In this document: one piece after another, positions 15,848 through 22,392 of the stretch
Position numbering within the stretch: the first letter of the stretch is position 1
Layout of the letters: every line of letters begins with the position of its first letter
Source: an uncultured Verrucomicrobiota bacterium
GTDB taxonomy: Bacteria; Verrucomicrobiota; Verrucomicrobiia; Chthoniobacterales; SZAS-18
Direction of reading: 5' to 3'
Length of the DNA stretch: 45,958 nucleotides
NCBI GenBank assembly: GCA_937859745.1
Contig: CALMAQ010000037.1
Location: forward strand, 1 to 45,958
Position numbers and translations under genes: made by a program
Notes under the pieces: model-generated
What the model saw: only the letters and a program-made list of their open reading frames with translations
Database searches by the model: none
What the model was told of the DNA's origin: nothing

Positions 15848-15979
15848 ATGCGGCTGGCTGCCCTGGCGGCCGACGAGCGCGAGCGTCACGGCAACGTGGA
15901 CGATGAGCAGGCCGACTTCGCGCGCCGTTGCGCCGGAGCGGGGTACGTCGAGGCAACCCTGGCCCTGGAGGGCAACTGA
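15848..15979 (+). CDS. Small protein of unknown function (43 aa)
   Basis: ATG 15848 follows the HTH stop by 8 bp and the frame ends 3 bp before the next start. The product is charged and alanine-rich (MRLAALAADERERHGNVDDE). No family is recognised. The tight packing in the run is the main support. Confidence 0.45.
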   Translation: MRLAALAADERERHGNVDDEQADFARRCAGAGYVEATLALEGN

Positions 15980-15982
15980 GCC

Positions 15983-16651
15983 ATGCAGACCCTTGCCCAG
16001 CCCAACACTCTGCCGCCCGTGGTTGCATCCCCCGCCGCGGCACAGATGGAAGAGATCACCCGCTTGCGCCAGCGGCGCGAAGAGGTCGAGCGTCAGATGG
16101 ACGTAGCTGACTACGGAGCTACTGGCGGCAACGGTCGGTCGCTGCGCCTGGAACGTAGGGCGATCAACGAACAGCTCGAAGCCCTGACCACCCTCGGCGA
16201 CGGTGGACCGCTGCTTACCGTGACGCTGGACACCTTTGCCAGTTCCCTGGTGCGGCGCAGCATGGCCGTGCATCACACTAGCAGCGCCGCCGACGTGGTC
16301 AACGGCGCGCTCTCTTTCACCTGTGGGGAGGAGGACGACCACGACTGGCCCGAGGAGATGCACAAGGCGGCTGCCCGCCGAGTGGAGCGTCACGAGCAAA
16401 GCGACGCGGCCCCCATCGCCGGGGAACCGCGCGAGATGAACGCCCGCCGCGTTCACCTGATCACCGTGGAACTCACCCCGGTGCAACTGCGGATGCTCAT
16501 GCAGATCGCCGACGTGCAAGGAGAGGAGAGCATGGCGGAGATCATCACCCGTCAACTGGGCGAGTACGTCGCGCACATGCTCGAATGTTTCCATGGGCAC
16601 AACATGGAAGCCGTGCGGGAACGTTGGAACCGGGAAGGAGGCGCGCTTTGA
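15983..16651 (+). CDS. Unknown element protein with a coiled-coil start
   Basis: This 222-residue protein has a charged predicted coiled coil (EEITRLRQRREEVERQM, about 23-39, and later ERRAINEQLEAL), a middle region with FTCGEEDDHDWPEEMHKAA, and a C-terminal helical part (VELTPVQLRMLMQIADVQGE). No family is recognised. It precedes a series of genes that overlap by one codon register, so it is probably the lead gene of that coupled set. The GC content is high, like the host and unlike the three-gene operon. Confidence 0.6.
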   Translation: MQTLAQPNTLPPVVASPAAAQMEEITRLRQRREEVERQMDVADYGATGGNGRSLRLERRAINEQLEALTTLGDGGPLLTVTLDTFASSLVRRSMAVHHTSSAADVVNGALSFTCGEEDDHDWPEEMHKAAARRVERHEQSDAAPIAGEPREMNARRVHLITVELTPVQLRMLMQIADVQGEESMAEIITRQLGEYVAHMLECFHGHNMEAVRERWNREGGAL

Positions 16652-16875
16652 TCGCTCCGTCCAAAAGGAAACGCCCCGCGCGTGAGCTGGGGCAGTTCTC
16701 GCCCGATGGATTGGCTGCAATCCGGCTGGCGGCCAACGAGGCAGGCAAAACGCCCGAGGAGTTTGTCCGCTGGGCGGTGTGCGGCTACGTCTGCAGCTAC
16801 TTGGCCGACGCAACGGATCATCAAGACTGTCCCGCTCTGTCCGCCGCGTTTGGCTTTGGAGAGGAGGCCGCTTGA
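16648..16875 (+). CDS. Small protein, TTG start coupled to the preceding gene
   Basis: This 75-residue protein has the basic start LIAPSKRKRPARELGQFS, followed by a helical region LAAIRLAANEAGKTPEEFVR and a Cys-containing end (VCGYVCSYLADATDHQDC). The segment resembles ribbon-helix-helix-like or antitoxin-like helices only loosely. The TTG at 16648 overlaps the upstream TGA (TTGA) and has GGAAGGAGG in front, which decides the start; the only in-frame ATG lies inside the previous gene. Confidence 0.6.
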   Translation: MIAPSKRKRPARELGQFSPDGLAAIRLAANEAGKTPEEFVRWAVCGYVCSYLADATDHQDCPALSAAFGFGEEAA

Positions 16876-17393
16876 ACGATCCCAAGCTCGCCATGCCTCC
16901 TCCTTCGCTGCCGCGTGGCCAAGAGACGATCTTCTACCGGGGCAAGCGCGTCTTGGTGGAAGTCGTCAAGACGATCAACACCCGGCGGGACCGCGGCGTC
17001 GATGCGCTGCTCGTGGATGCCCACGGGCGCTACTACTACCGGCGACAACGCTGGAAGGACGCAAGGGATGTTGAGCCGCAACATACCCTGCTTCACCGCC
17101 TGAGCCTCTTGGGAGCGATCCTGTGGGAACTCGGGCTGGATGGTACGGGCGGCCACAGCGTGCTGCGCGACGCCACCAACGTGCTGCTGCGCCACTCGGT
17201 CAACGTGTTCGCCCTGGACAACCACGCCCAACGCCTGGTGCGGCACGAACTCCAAGACAATCCCGACCAGATTGCTGGGGATTTGGTGAATGCAGGCGTG
17301 TACTTCCTCTTGGGCAACGAGGACACGGATAGCCACGGGTGCAAAGAGCAGGCTCGCCAGCGGCGACTGGAAAGCAGAAGGGAGGCGGCTTGA
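16872..17393 (+). CDS. Unknown protein, TTG start coupled to the preceding gene
   Basis: This 173-residue protein starts at TTG 16872 in a TTGA overlap with the upstream stop, preceded by GAGGAGG. The N-terminal part has alternating strands (ETIFYRGKRVLVEVVKTIN, DALLVDAHGRYYYRRQRW), and the rest is helical (LHRLSLLGAILWELGLDG, VLLRHSVNVFALDNHAQRL). The end is very basic. No family is recognised. An ATG 7 codons downstream is possible, but the overlap pattern favours TTG. Confidence 0.6.
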   Translation: MNDPKLAMPPPSLPRGQETIFYRGKRVLVEVVKTINTRRDRGVDALLVDAHGRYYYRRQRWKDARDVEPQHTLLHRLSLLGAILWELGLDGTGGHSVLRDATNVLLRHSVNVFALDNHAQRLVRHELQDNPDQIAGDLVNAGVYFLLGNEDTDSHGCKEQARQRRLESRREAA

Positions 17394-17656
17394 AAGTGGG
17401 ACCTTTCCAGGCCGGTGACAAGGTGGTGCTGGCTCACGCTGACCGCGCCTCCATGAGCACGGTCCCCCGGCTCGTGCCCGGACGGGTGTACTGCATCAGC
17501 GCGGTCTTTTTGTCGGAGCCAACCCCGCTCTTCCCTGCCCACCAGCGGGTGCACCTCTGCGGCGTGCGGCTCTCTCGCCGGATGCGTCGCCCCCACTACG
17601 GTCTGCCCTTTTCGGCGTTTCGCCGGGTGGGAGATCAAGCGAAGGAGGAAGCGTGA
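17390..17656 (+). CDS. Small beta-rich protein, TTG start coupled to the preceding gene
   Basis: This 88-residue protein has TTG 17390 in another TTGA overlap after GGGAGGCGG. The sequence KVGPFQAGDKVVLAHA and LVPGRVYCISAVFLSE reads like a small SH3/KOW-type beta barrel (F..GDKV......L..G..Y.V), as in phage-type small proteins. The function is unknown. Basic residues near the end (CGVRLSRRMRRPHYG) could contact nucleic acid. Confidence 0.55.
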   Translation: MKVGPFQAGDKVVLAHADRASMSTVPRLVPGRVYCISAVFLSEPTPLFPAHQRVHLCGVRLSRRMRRPHYGLPFSAFRRVGDQAKEEA

Positions 17657-17823
17657 AGAGCATGAACCGCCGACTTAAACGCCGGGTGCGCCTGCTCACC
17701 GCCCAGAAGCGGCGGCTGGTGTGCGAACTGCGGGCCGCGCAGGCTCGTTGCCGCCGTGCTGAGTCTCACCCGCCGTCCGCCACGGCAACGGCCACCGCAG
17801 CAACCTACCCCGACGACCTGTAA
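17653..17823 (+). CDS. Small arginine-rich protein (56 aa), GTG start
   Basis: GTG 17653 overlaps the upstream TGA (GTGA) after GAAGGAGGAAGC. The sequence is highly basic (MNRRLKRRVRLL, KRRLVCELRAAQARCRR), then Thr/Ala-rich. It could bind nucleic acid or partners through a single long helix. An ATG four codons in is the alternative start. Confidence 0.5.
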   Translation: MKSMNRRLKRRVRLLTAQKRRLVCELRAAQARCRRAESHPPSATATATAATYPDDL

Positions 17824-17886
17824 AGACGCTTTGAACGGCCCTTTGCGCCGTGCCGCCGGTCCCATCCCGGCGGCGAGCCATCCTCT

Positions 17887-18342
17887 ATGCCAGCCCTCAG
17901 CGGTCCGCCCAACGCGCCAGCGCCTGCCCACAGCCCGAAGAAGCTCACCTACGCGGAGAAGCTCCGGGACGTGCGTTGGAAGCGGCGGCGGGACGAGCTG
18001 CTGCGCCGCTGCAACTACACCTGCTGCGAGTGCCACACCCCGCTGACCAGCGGCACGATGGACCTGCAGGTGCACCATGTCGTTTACATCTCCTGCCTGG
18101 ACCCGTGGGACTATCCCGACGAACTGCTGCTGGTCGTCTGCGACTGGCACCACAAGGAGCGGCAGGCGGTCGAGCAGGCCATCTACGTGGAGGTGGGTAA
18201 GCACCTGGCCACGCTGGACCTCAGGCAGATGCGCCGCCAGCCCATCTACGCGTTCTTTGAGGATGATAGCACGCTAGACATGTTTCCCGCGTGGCAACGC
18301 GAAATGCTGTGCTGGCTGCGCGACAAGCCCGACCAAAGTTGA
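17887..18342 (+). CDS. HNH endonuclease-like protein
   Basis: This 151-residue protein has the treble-clef HNH fold. Zinc-type cysteines lie in CNYTCCECH (42-50), followed by LQVHHVVYI with the catalytic His pair (63-64), DPWDYPDELLLVVCDWHHKERQ with the second Cys and the final metal-binding His pair (88-89). The HH...YPDELL..C..HH pattern is common in phage and island HNH proteins. It could nick or cleave DNA for packaging, homing or defence; the role is not visible from context. It is separated by 63 bp from the coupled small genes. Confidence 0.8.
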   Translation: MPALSGPPNAPAPAHSPKKLTYAEKLRDVRWKRRRDELLRRCNYTCCECHTPLTSGTMDLQVHHVVYISCLDPWDYPDELLLVVCDWHHKERQAVEQAIYVEVGKHLATLDLRQMRRQPIYAFFEDDSTLDMFPAWQREMLCWLRDKPDQS

Positions 18343-18456
18343 AAGGTCATCTACGCGTTTCGCCCGCGTTGCCACGGGCAGGGAACTCGCCTGACGAGTA
18401 CTGCGTTTGGAGTAATGACAGCCAGTCCCTCCAACGCTCTAATCAAGCCCAACGAT

Positions 18457-19137
18457 ATGAAGACAAAGACATTTCTCGACAAGATATTGATCGGCGGCGC
18501 TTCACTCTGGATGGCCGGGTCCATGGCAGCTAGCCAAGCGCAAGCCACCGTTCTCACCTTGGCTAGCAGCGCCGACACGCTGGCTGCCGCCGTGGGGCCA
18601 GCAGGCACTTCCAGCGCCGCGCAGTTGGCCCGGCTTGATACGCCCGACCTGACCGGGCTGACGTTTTCGCCCGCCCTCGTCGGCGGGTTTGGCACAAACA
18701 CAGCCGCGCCGACCGGTGCACCTGCCGGGACCCAAGTCCTCAACATTGCTCCAGGCGACGGGGAGAATGGTTACTTTATGTTGACGTTTACCCTGCCGGT
18801 GGGATTTAGTGGCATCTCCCTGACCGGCGCGGCCAACGTGGACGATACGGGCCGGGCGTTTCTCAACGGCAACGCGCTCTCTGCCTCCATCGTCAGCGGC
18901 AGCTCCGGCGTGTTGAACCAGTTCGACAGCCGGAGCTTTTCGACGGCCAACGCAGCCTTCTTCCAAGCAGGAACCAACACGCTGCTCATCTCCGACGCCA
19001 ATAGTCAAGGCGGGCCAAGCGGAGCGGCGTTCTACGCGACGGTCAGCTTTGTACCCGAGCCCTCCACTTGGGCATTGCTGGGATTAGGCGCGGCCGGGAT
19101 GGCCCTGCGTCTGCGCCGCCGCGTTGCTCGTGCGTAA
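18457..19137 (+). CDS. PEP-CTERM sorted secreted protein
   Basis: This 226-residue protein has an N-terminal signal peptide (KTKTFLDKILIGGASLWMAG, cleavage near AQA-TV) and a C-terminal PEP-CTERM signal: VPEPSTWALLGLGAAGMAL plus the basic RLRRRVARA. Such signals are cut by an exosortase and the protein is placed on the surface or in the biofilm matrix. The body is a Gly/Ser/Ala-rich beta-type domain with no named family. An ATG at 18415 would add 14 residues before the signal peptide and is less likely. A host-type surface protein inside a phage-like element is unusual cargo. A terminator follows. Confidence 0.85.
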   Translation: MKTKTFLDKILIGGASLWMAGSMAASQAQATVLTLASSADTLAAAVGPAGTSSAAQLARLDTPDLTGLTFSPALVGGFGTNTAAPTGAPAGTQVLNIAPGDGENGYFMLTFTLPVGFSGISLTGAANVDDTGRAFLNGNALSASIVSGSSGVLNQFDSRSFSTANAAFFQAGTNTLLISDANSQGGPSGAAFYATVSFVPEPSTWALLGLGAAGMALRLRRRVARA

Positions 19138-19164
19138 GGGCCTCGACGCGTGCTGGTCCTGCTG

Positions 19165-19204
19165 ACCGCCTCTCGGGCCCGTGGCGGGCAGGCGGTTTTT
19201 GTTT
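19165..19204 (+). terminator. Rho-independent terminator
   Basis: ACCGCCT (19165-19171) pairs with AGGCGGT (19190-19196) around a GC-rich loop, followed by TTTTTGTTT. It lies 28 bp after the PEP-CTERM gene. Confidence 0.8.
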
Positions 19205-19335
19205 GCTCCGCGCAGCTTGTCCTCAGCGTTTCATCTCCCGGCAGCGAACCGGGATCGAGCTTGCTTTGGGGAGCTCAATCGGTTTACAAAGCAGTGCCTT
19301 AGACAGAAACAAGCCACCGATGAGAGGGAAGTTGT

Positions 19336-19764
19336 ATGAGCGTACCCACCTGGTTTTCGTCGCTCGTCTGGAGCAATCCGCTGACCGTGGAGCAGGCTCG
19401 CAGTACGCGATCCGCTATCCCGCAAACCTCTGGCGTTTACTGTTTCACCAAGTACGCTGGACCTTTGCAACGGAACACCGGCGTGCTCTATGTCGGCATG
19501 GCAGGAAGTTCGATCCAGAAGCGGGTGTCCTCGTACCTCGTGGACCCTGCCTCCATGCCCATCCTCGGAAGGAAGGGTCAACTCTCCAGTTCGCTTCGCC
19601 ACGCCGGAAAGGTTCAACTGCTCACCAAGCTCCAACAGCAACCGCCAGGTGTCGCTGCCGGTATTTGGATACGCTGGCTGAGCTGCTCGGGGCCGAAGGC
19701 TTTGGAAACCCAGTTGATCCGCTATTTGCGGCCAGCTTACAACACAAGCGAGAACCTTGATTGA
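19336..19764 (+). CDS. GIY-YIG nuclease-like protein
   Basis: This 142-residue single-domain protein carries the GIY-YIG core: TSGVYCFTKYAG (strand 1, GVY), VLYVGMAGSSIQKRVSSYL (YVG plus the conserved Arg) and KALETQLIRYLRPAYN (the metal-binding Glu and final Asn). The spacing fits the family, where Glu binds the metal and Tyr/Arg act in catalysis. Stand-alone enzymes of this type occur as homing, repair or mobile-element nucleases. ATG 19336 was chosen because it gives the full first strand with a short lead. It sits alone between a terminator and a pilin stub. Confidence 0.75.
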   Translation: MSVPTWFSSLVWSNPLTVEQARSTRSAIPQTSGVYCFTKYAGPLQRNTGVLYVGMAGSSIQKRVSSYLVDPASMPILGRKGQLSSSLRHAGKVQLLTKLQQQPPGVAAGIWIRWLSCSGPKALETQLIRYLRPAYNTSENLD

Positions 19765-19921
19765 AAACCGTGGGGTCACGCCCCGCGTGCGCCCTAGGAT
19801 GGGCCGCCACGGTGTTTCTGTGTCCGGTGGAGCTGGCCTTGGGGAGAGGCTCTTCCGCGCTCAGGGAAAAGGCGCAAGGGGTTTTTGTTGCCACGAATTT
19901 GTGACCTGTCATGCTCGGCCG

Positions 19922-20062
19922 ATGGACAAACGAGGGCCCCTTCCATCCCGCCGTGCGGCTTTCACCCTGGTGGAGGTGATCGTGGTCATCGCCGTTGTGG
20001 CCGTGTTGGTGGTGGTCGGATTGCAGGTGTACCACCATTACCACGCCATCCAGGCTCCTTAG
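19922..20062 (+). CDS. Truncated type IV pilin-like protein (46 aa)
   Basis: This short protein consists of a prepilin cleavage and methylation motif (RRAAFTLVEVIVVIAV) and the hydrophobic helix, ending just after VYHHYHAIQAP. Full-length pseudopilins and DUF1559-like proteins have 100 or more further residues. The stub is probably a decayed gene copy, although such a peptide could still enter the membrane. Confidence 0.55.
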   Translation: MDKRGPLPSRRAAFTLVEVIVVIAVVAVLVVVGLQVYHHYHAIQAP

Positions 20063-20241
20063 GGCGTCGATCAACTGCCCCGCGCGCAATACGATGCCCA
20101 CGACGGTGGCTCTCTGCCCTTGAGGCACGCTCACAAAGAGCCGCGCTGACCAAGTAGTGTCCAAAGCCGCCAGCGCACGGTGTGATCAGCGTGGCAGGAT
20201 TGGGGGTTGCTAACCCGCTTGCGACTGGATATAGCGGTGGC

Positions 20242-20871
20242 GTGGCATTCATCCAGACCCGACTCACCAGCGTTCTTTTCTGTGCGCTCGCGCTCGCGCC
20301 AGCCGCTCCCGCCGGAGCCAAGCCGCCCACGGCTCCAGGCAGCTACGCGGAATGGAACGGGGATCTAGACCATGTTGACATCATCCAAGCGTTTCACCTC
20401 AAGGATTACACGCGGGTGCTTGTGCTGCCCATTGACGTGACCAGCGGCGCGCTGCCTACCAACAGTGGCAACGCGGCGACGGAGAGAGTCTTGGCGAAAA
20501 CCACGCCCTACTTTGCCGACCAGCTTGACAGCAACCTGCCCAACCGCATGAAGGTCAAGGTACAAGCAGTTCCGGCGAACACAGGGCTCGACAGCAACCC
20601 TGGCAACATCATCTTGCGCGCAAAGCTCGTGGAGATGAACGCCGGGTCCGAGGTGGGGCGAGTTGCTTCCCTAGGTTTTAGTGGAGCCACGCACATCACC
20701 ATGGAGGGCGAGTTCATCGACGGCGGCACGGGCCGGACGCTGCTGCGCTTCACGCAACATAATCAGCACTTCAAAGGAGGCATCTTCCACAAGAGCACTG
20801 CCGCCCTGGAAGAAAACGAGGATCAGATCGCCGAATCCGTCGCCAAGCTGATCAAGGCTTTCTATCCCTGA
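20242..20871 (+). CDS. Secreted DUF4410-like protein
   Basis: This 209-residue protein has a signal peptide (RLTSVLFCALALAPAAPAGA). The mature part reads VDIIQAFHLKDYTRVLVLPID near the start, a long middle segment, then AKLVEMNAGSEVGRVASLGF and MEGEFIDGGTGRTLLRF. This layout of a DYTRVLVLP-type strand, a G..alR..GfG-like strand and an exposed D..G..L segment fits DUF4410-type periplasmic proteins, whose function is unknown. The GTG at 20242 gives a normal signal peptide; GTG 20182 would add 20 residues. It is convergent with the virion-protein operon, 26 bp away. Confidence 0.6.
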   Translation: MAFIQTRLTSVLFCALALAPAAPAGAKPPTAPGSYAEWNGDLDHVDIIQAFHLKDYTRVLVLPIDVTSGALPTNSGNAATERVLAKTTPYFADQLDSNLPNRMKVKVQAVPANTGLDSNPGNIILRAKLVEMNAGSEVGRVASLGFSGATHITMEGEFIDGGTGRTLLRFTQHNQHFKGGIFHKSTAALEENEDQIAESVAKLIKAFYP

Positions 20872-20897
20872 CTAGCGAGCTGTGTCCGCTTCTACGC

Positions 20898-22379
20898 TCA
20901 TTGCACCACAGCAAACCCTGCGGCCTGTGCCGCGGAGACATCTGCCGCCGGGATCATGGTCGAGGCTCCCGACGGGGTGCGCATTTGGACCATCGGGGCA
21001 GCGGCGGGCAGAAACCCCTCCCGGGTGAGTCCTGCCAGCGGGTTCGCTGGAAGCGGCGTGTACGCCGCTGACACGTTCGCCAGTGGGCCGTCTGCCGGTA
21101 ATTGATTGTTCTGGACGGCGGCCTCGGTCCCGGCCGCCATGGTCAGTCCGGCCAGCGGTTGCGACGCGGCGCGCACAAACTCACTTGGACCACTGGTGGC
21201 CAGTCGCTGACCAGCATCTTTTAATCCCGTGGCGAGGGGCTTGGCGGCTTTAGCGACACCTCCCAAAATGGCTTCACCAGCCGCTGGTCCTATCCCCCCC
21301 GTGGTGAACCCATGAACAGCCCCACCAAAACTTAAAGCGGGCCCAGCATCCGCGACCACTTCCCCCGCCTTTCCTGCGGCCTGCATCGTCCGACCAACCA
21401 CCTTCGGCGCGACGTTCGCGGCCGCGTCGCTCGCTTTGGCAATCAGCCCCGCGCCGCTGGCCGCATCCGCCACGGGCACCGCCAGGGGCACCAAATCGCT
21501 CAAGGCTTCTTCCGTGGCGGGTAATCCGCTGCCCTGTGCGAGCAGTTGGGTGGCTGGACGCTCAATGGTGTTTTGGTATTGCCTGCGCTGATAGTCGAGC
21601 CTCGCCTCAATCTCCCCCGCCGAGGCGGCATCTCCGGCGGCTGAAACCAAATCATGACCGATGGCGCTCGTCGTGTTTTCGGCGGCGTGGACGACAGGCG
21701 AAACGGCCTTGTAGCCGCCGTGAACGAGTGTCGCGGCGAGCGTGGCAGGGACTGAGGCAAGCGTGTTACCGTTGAGGACCGACCACGCATCGTTCACGCC
21801 TTGCGGCAAATACTGGTCCGCCAGCGTGGGGATGCCCAGCTTGGCAGACTGTGCGGCGGCATCGCGCCCCGCTTGGATGTCCGCCTTGGCGCCACCGACC
21901 AGCTCGTTCTTGGTGTTCGTCGCCTCGGTGTAAATCGCGTTCTTGGCGTTGCTGATCCAGTTCTCGGTGTTTTGCACCGCGTTTGATAACGCTCCGCCAT
22001 CCTGCCCCCCGGTGGGCGTGCCGAAAACGGTGTTGTAGGCGCTGTCGGCGAGCCGCTTCGTGGCGGAACTGTCGAAGTAATTTTTTGCGGCGCTGTAATG
22101 ATCCTGCCACGTCTCGGGGAGCGGCGTCTGGCCGCTGTCGAGGCTTTGCAAGTAAGCCTGCCCGGCCTGAAAGGGGGTATGGCCGTTCTCATCAAGCACA
22201 TCGGCGGCCGGGGCGATGAAGCCGCCCCCCGGGGCGTTGGCCTGTGCGCGCTGGACATCGTCATCAGGCGCGATGAACCCGCCTTGGCCTGCCCCGGCTG
22301 CCGCTGCCCCAGGCGCGGGCGTAGAAGTCGCGGGCACGTCGTCCGTCACAAGATCGCTGTCGGGCGCGGTAAAAGGCAT
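20898..22379 (-). CDS. Phage virion-like protein, Ala/Gly-rich
   Basis: This 493-residue protein is the last gene of a leftward operon. The N-terminus holds two copies of a GGFIAP(D/A)xDV repeat (about 33-59). The middle is alanine-rich and helical with hydrophobic glycine-rich stretches. The end carries a phage-type tail VQMRTPSGASTMIPAADV then AAGFAVVQ; comparable M.TP.G....P...V..A...G motifs close many phage structural proteins. The function is unknown: it may be an internal virion or minor tail protein. ATG 22379 starts 13 bp after the upstream stop. The frame is open further upstream but would overlap the previous gene. Confidence 0.65.
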   Translation of the reverse strand: MPFTAPDSDLVTDDVPATSTPAPGAAAAGAGQGGFIAPDDDVQRAQANAPGGGFIAPAADVLDENGHTPFQAGQAYLQSLDSGQTPLPETWQDHYSAAKNYFDSSATKRLADSAYNTVFGTPTGGQDGGALSNAVQNTENWISNAKNAIYTEATNTKNELVGGAKADIQAGRDAAAQSAKLGIPTLADQYLPQGVNDAWSVLNGNTLASVPATLAATLVHGGYKAVSPVVHAAENTTSAIGHDLVSAAGDAASAGEIEARLDYQRRQYQNTIERPATQLLAQGSGLPATEEALSDLVPLAVPVADAASGAGLIAKASDAAANVAPKVVGRTMQAAGKAGEVVADAGPALSFGGAVHGFTTGGIGPAAGEAILGGVAKAAKPLATGLKDAGQRLATSGPSEFVRAASQPLAGLTMAAGTEAAVQNNQLPADGPLANVSAAYTPLPANPLAGLTREGFLPAAAPMVQMRTPSGASTMIPAADVSAAQAAGFAVVQ

Positions 22380-22392
22380 GGCGGGCGGTTCT

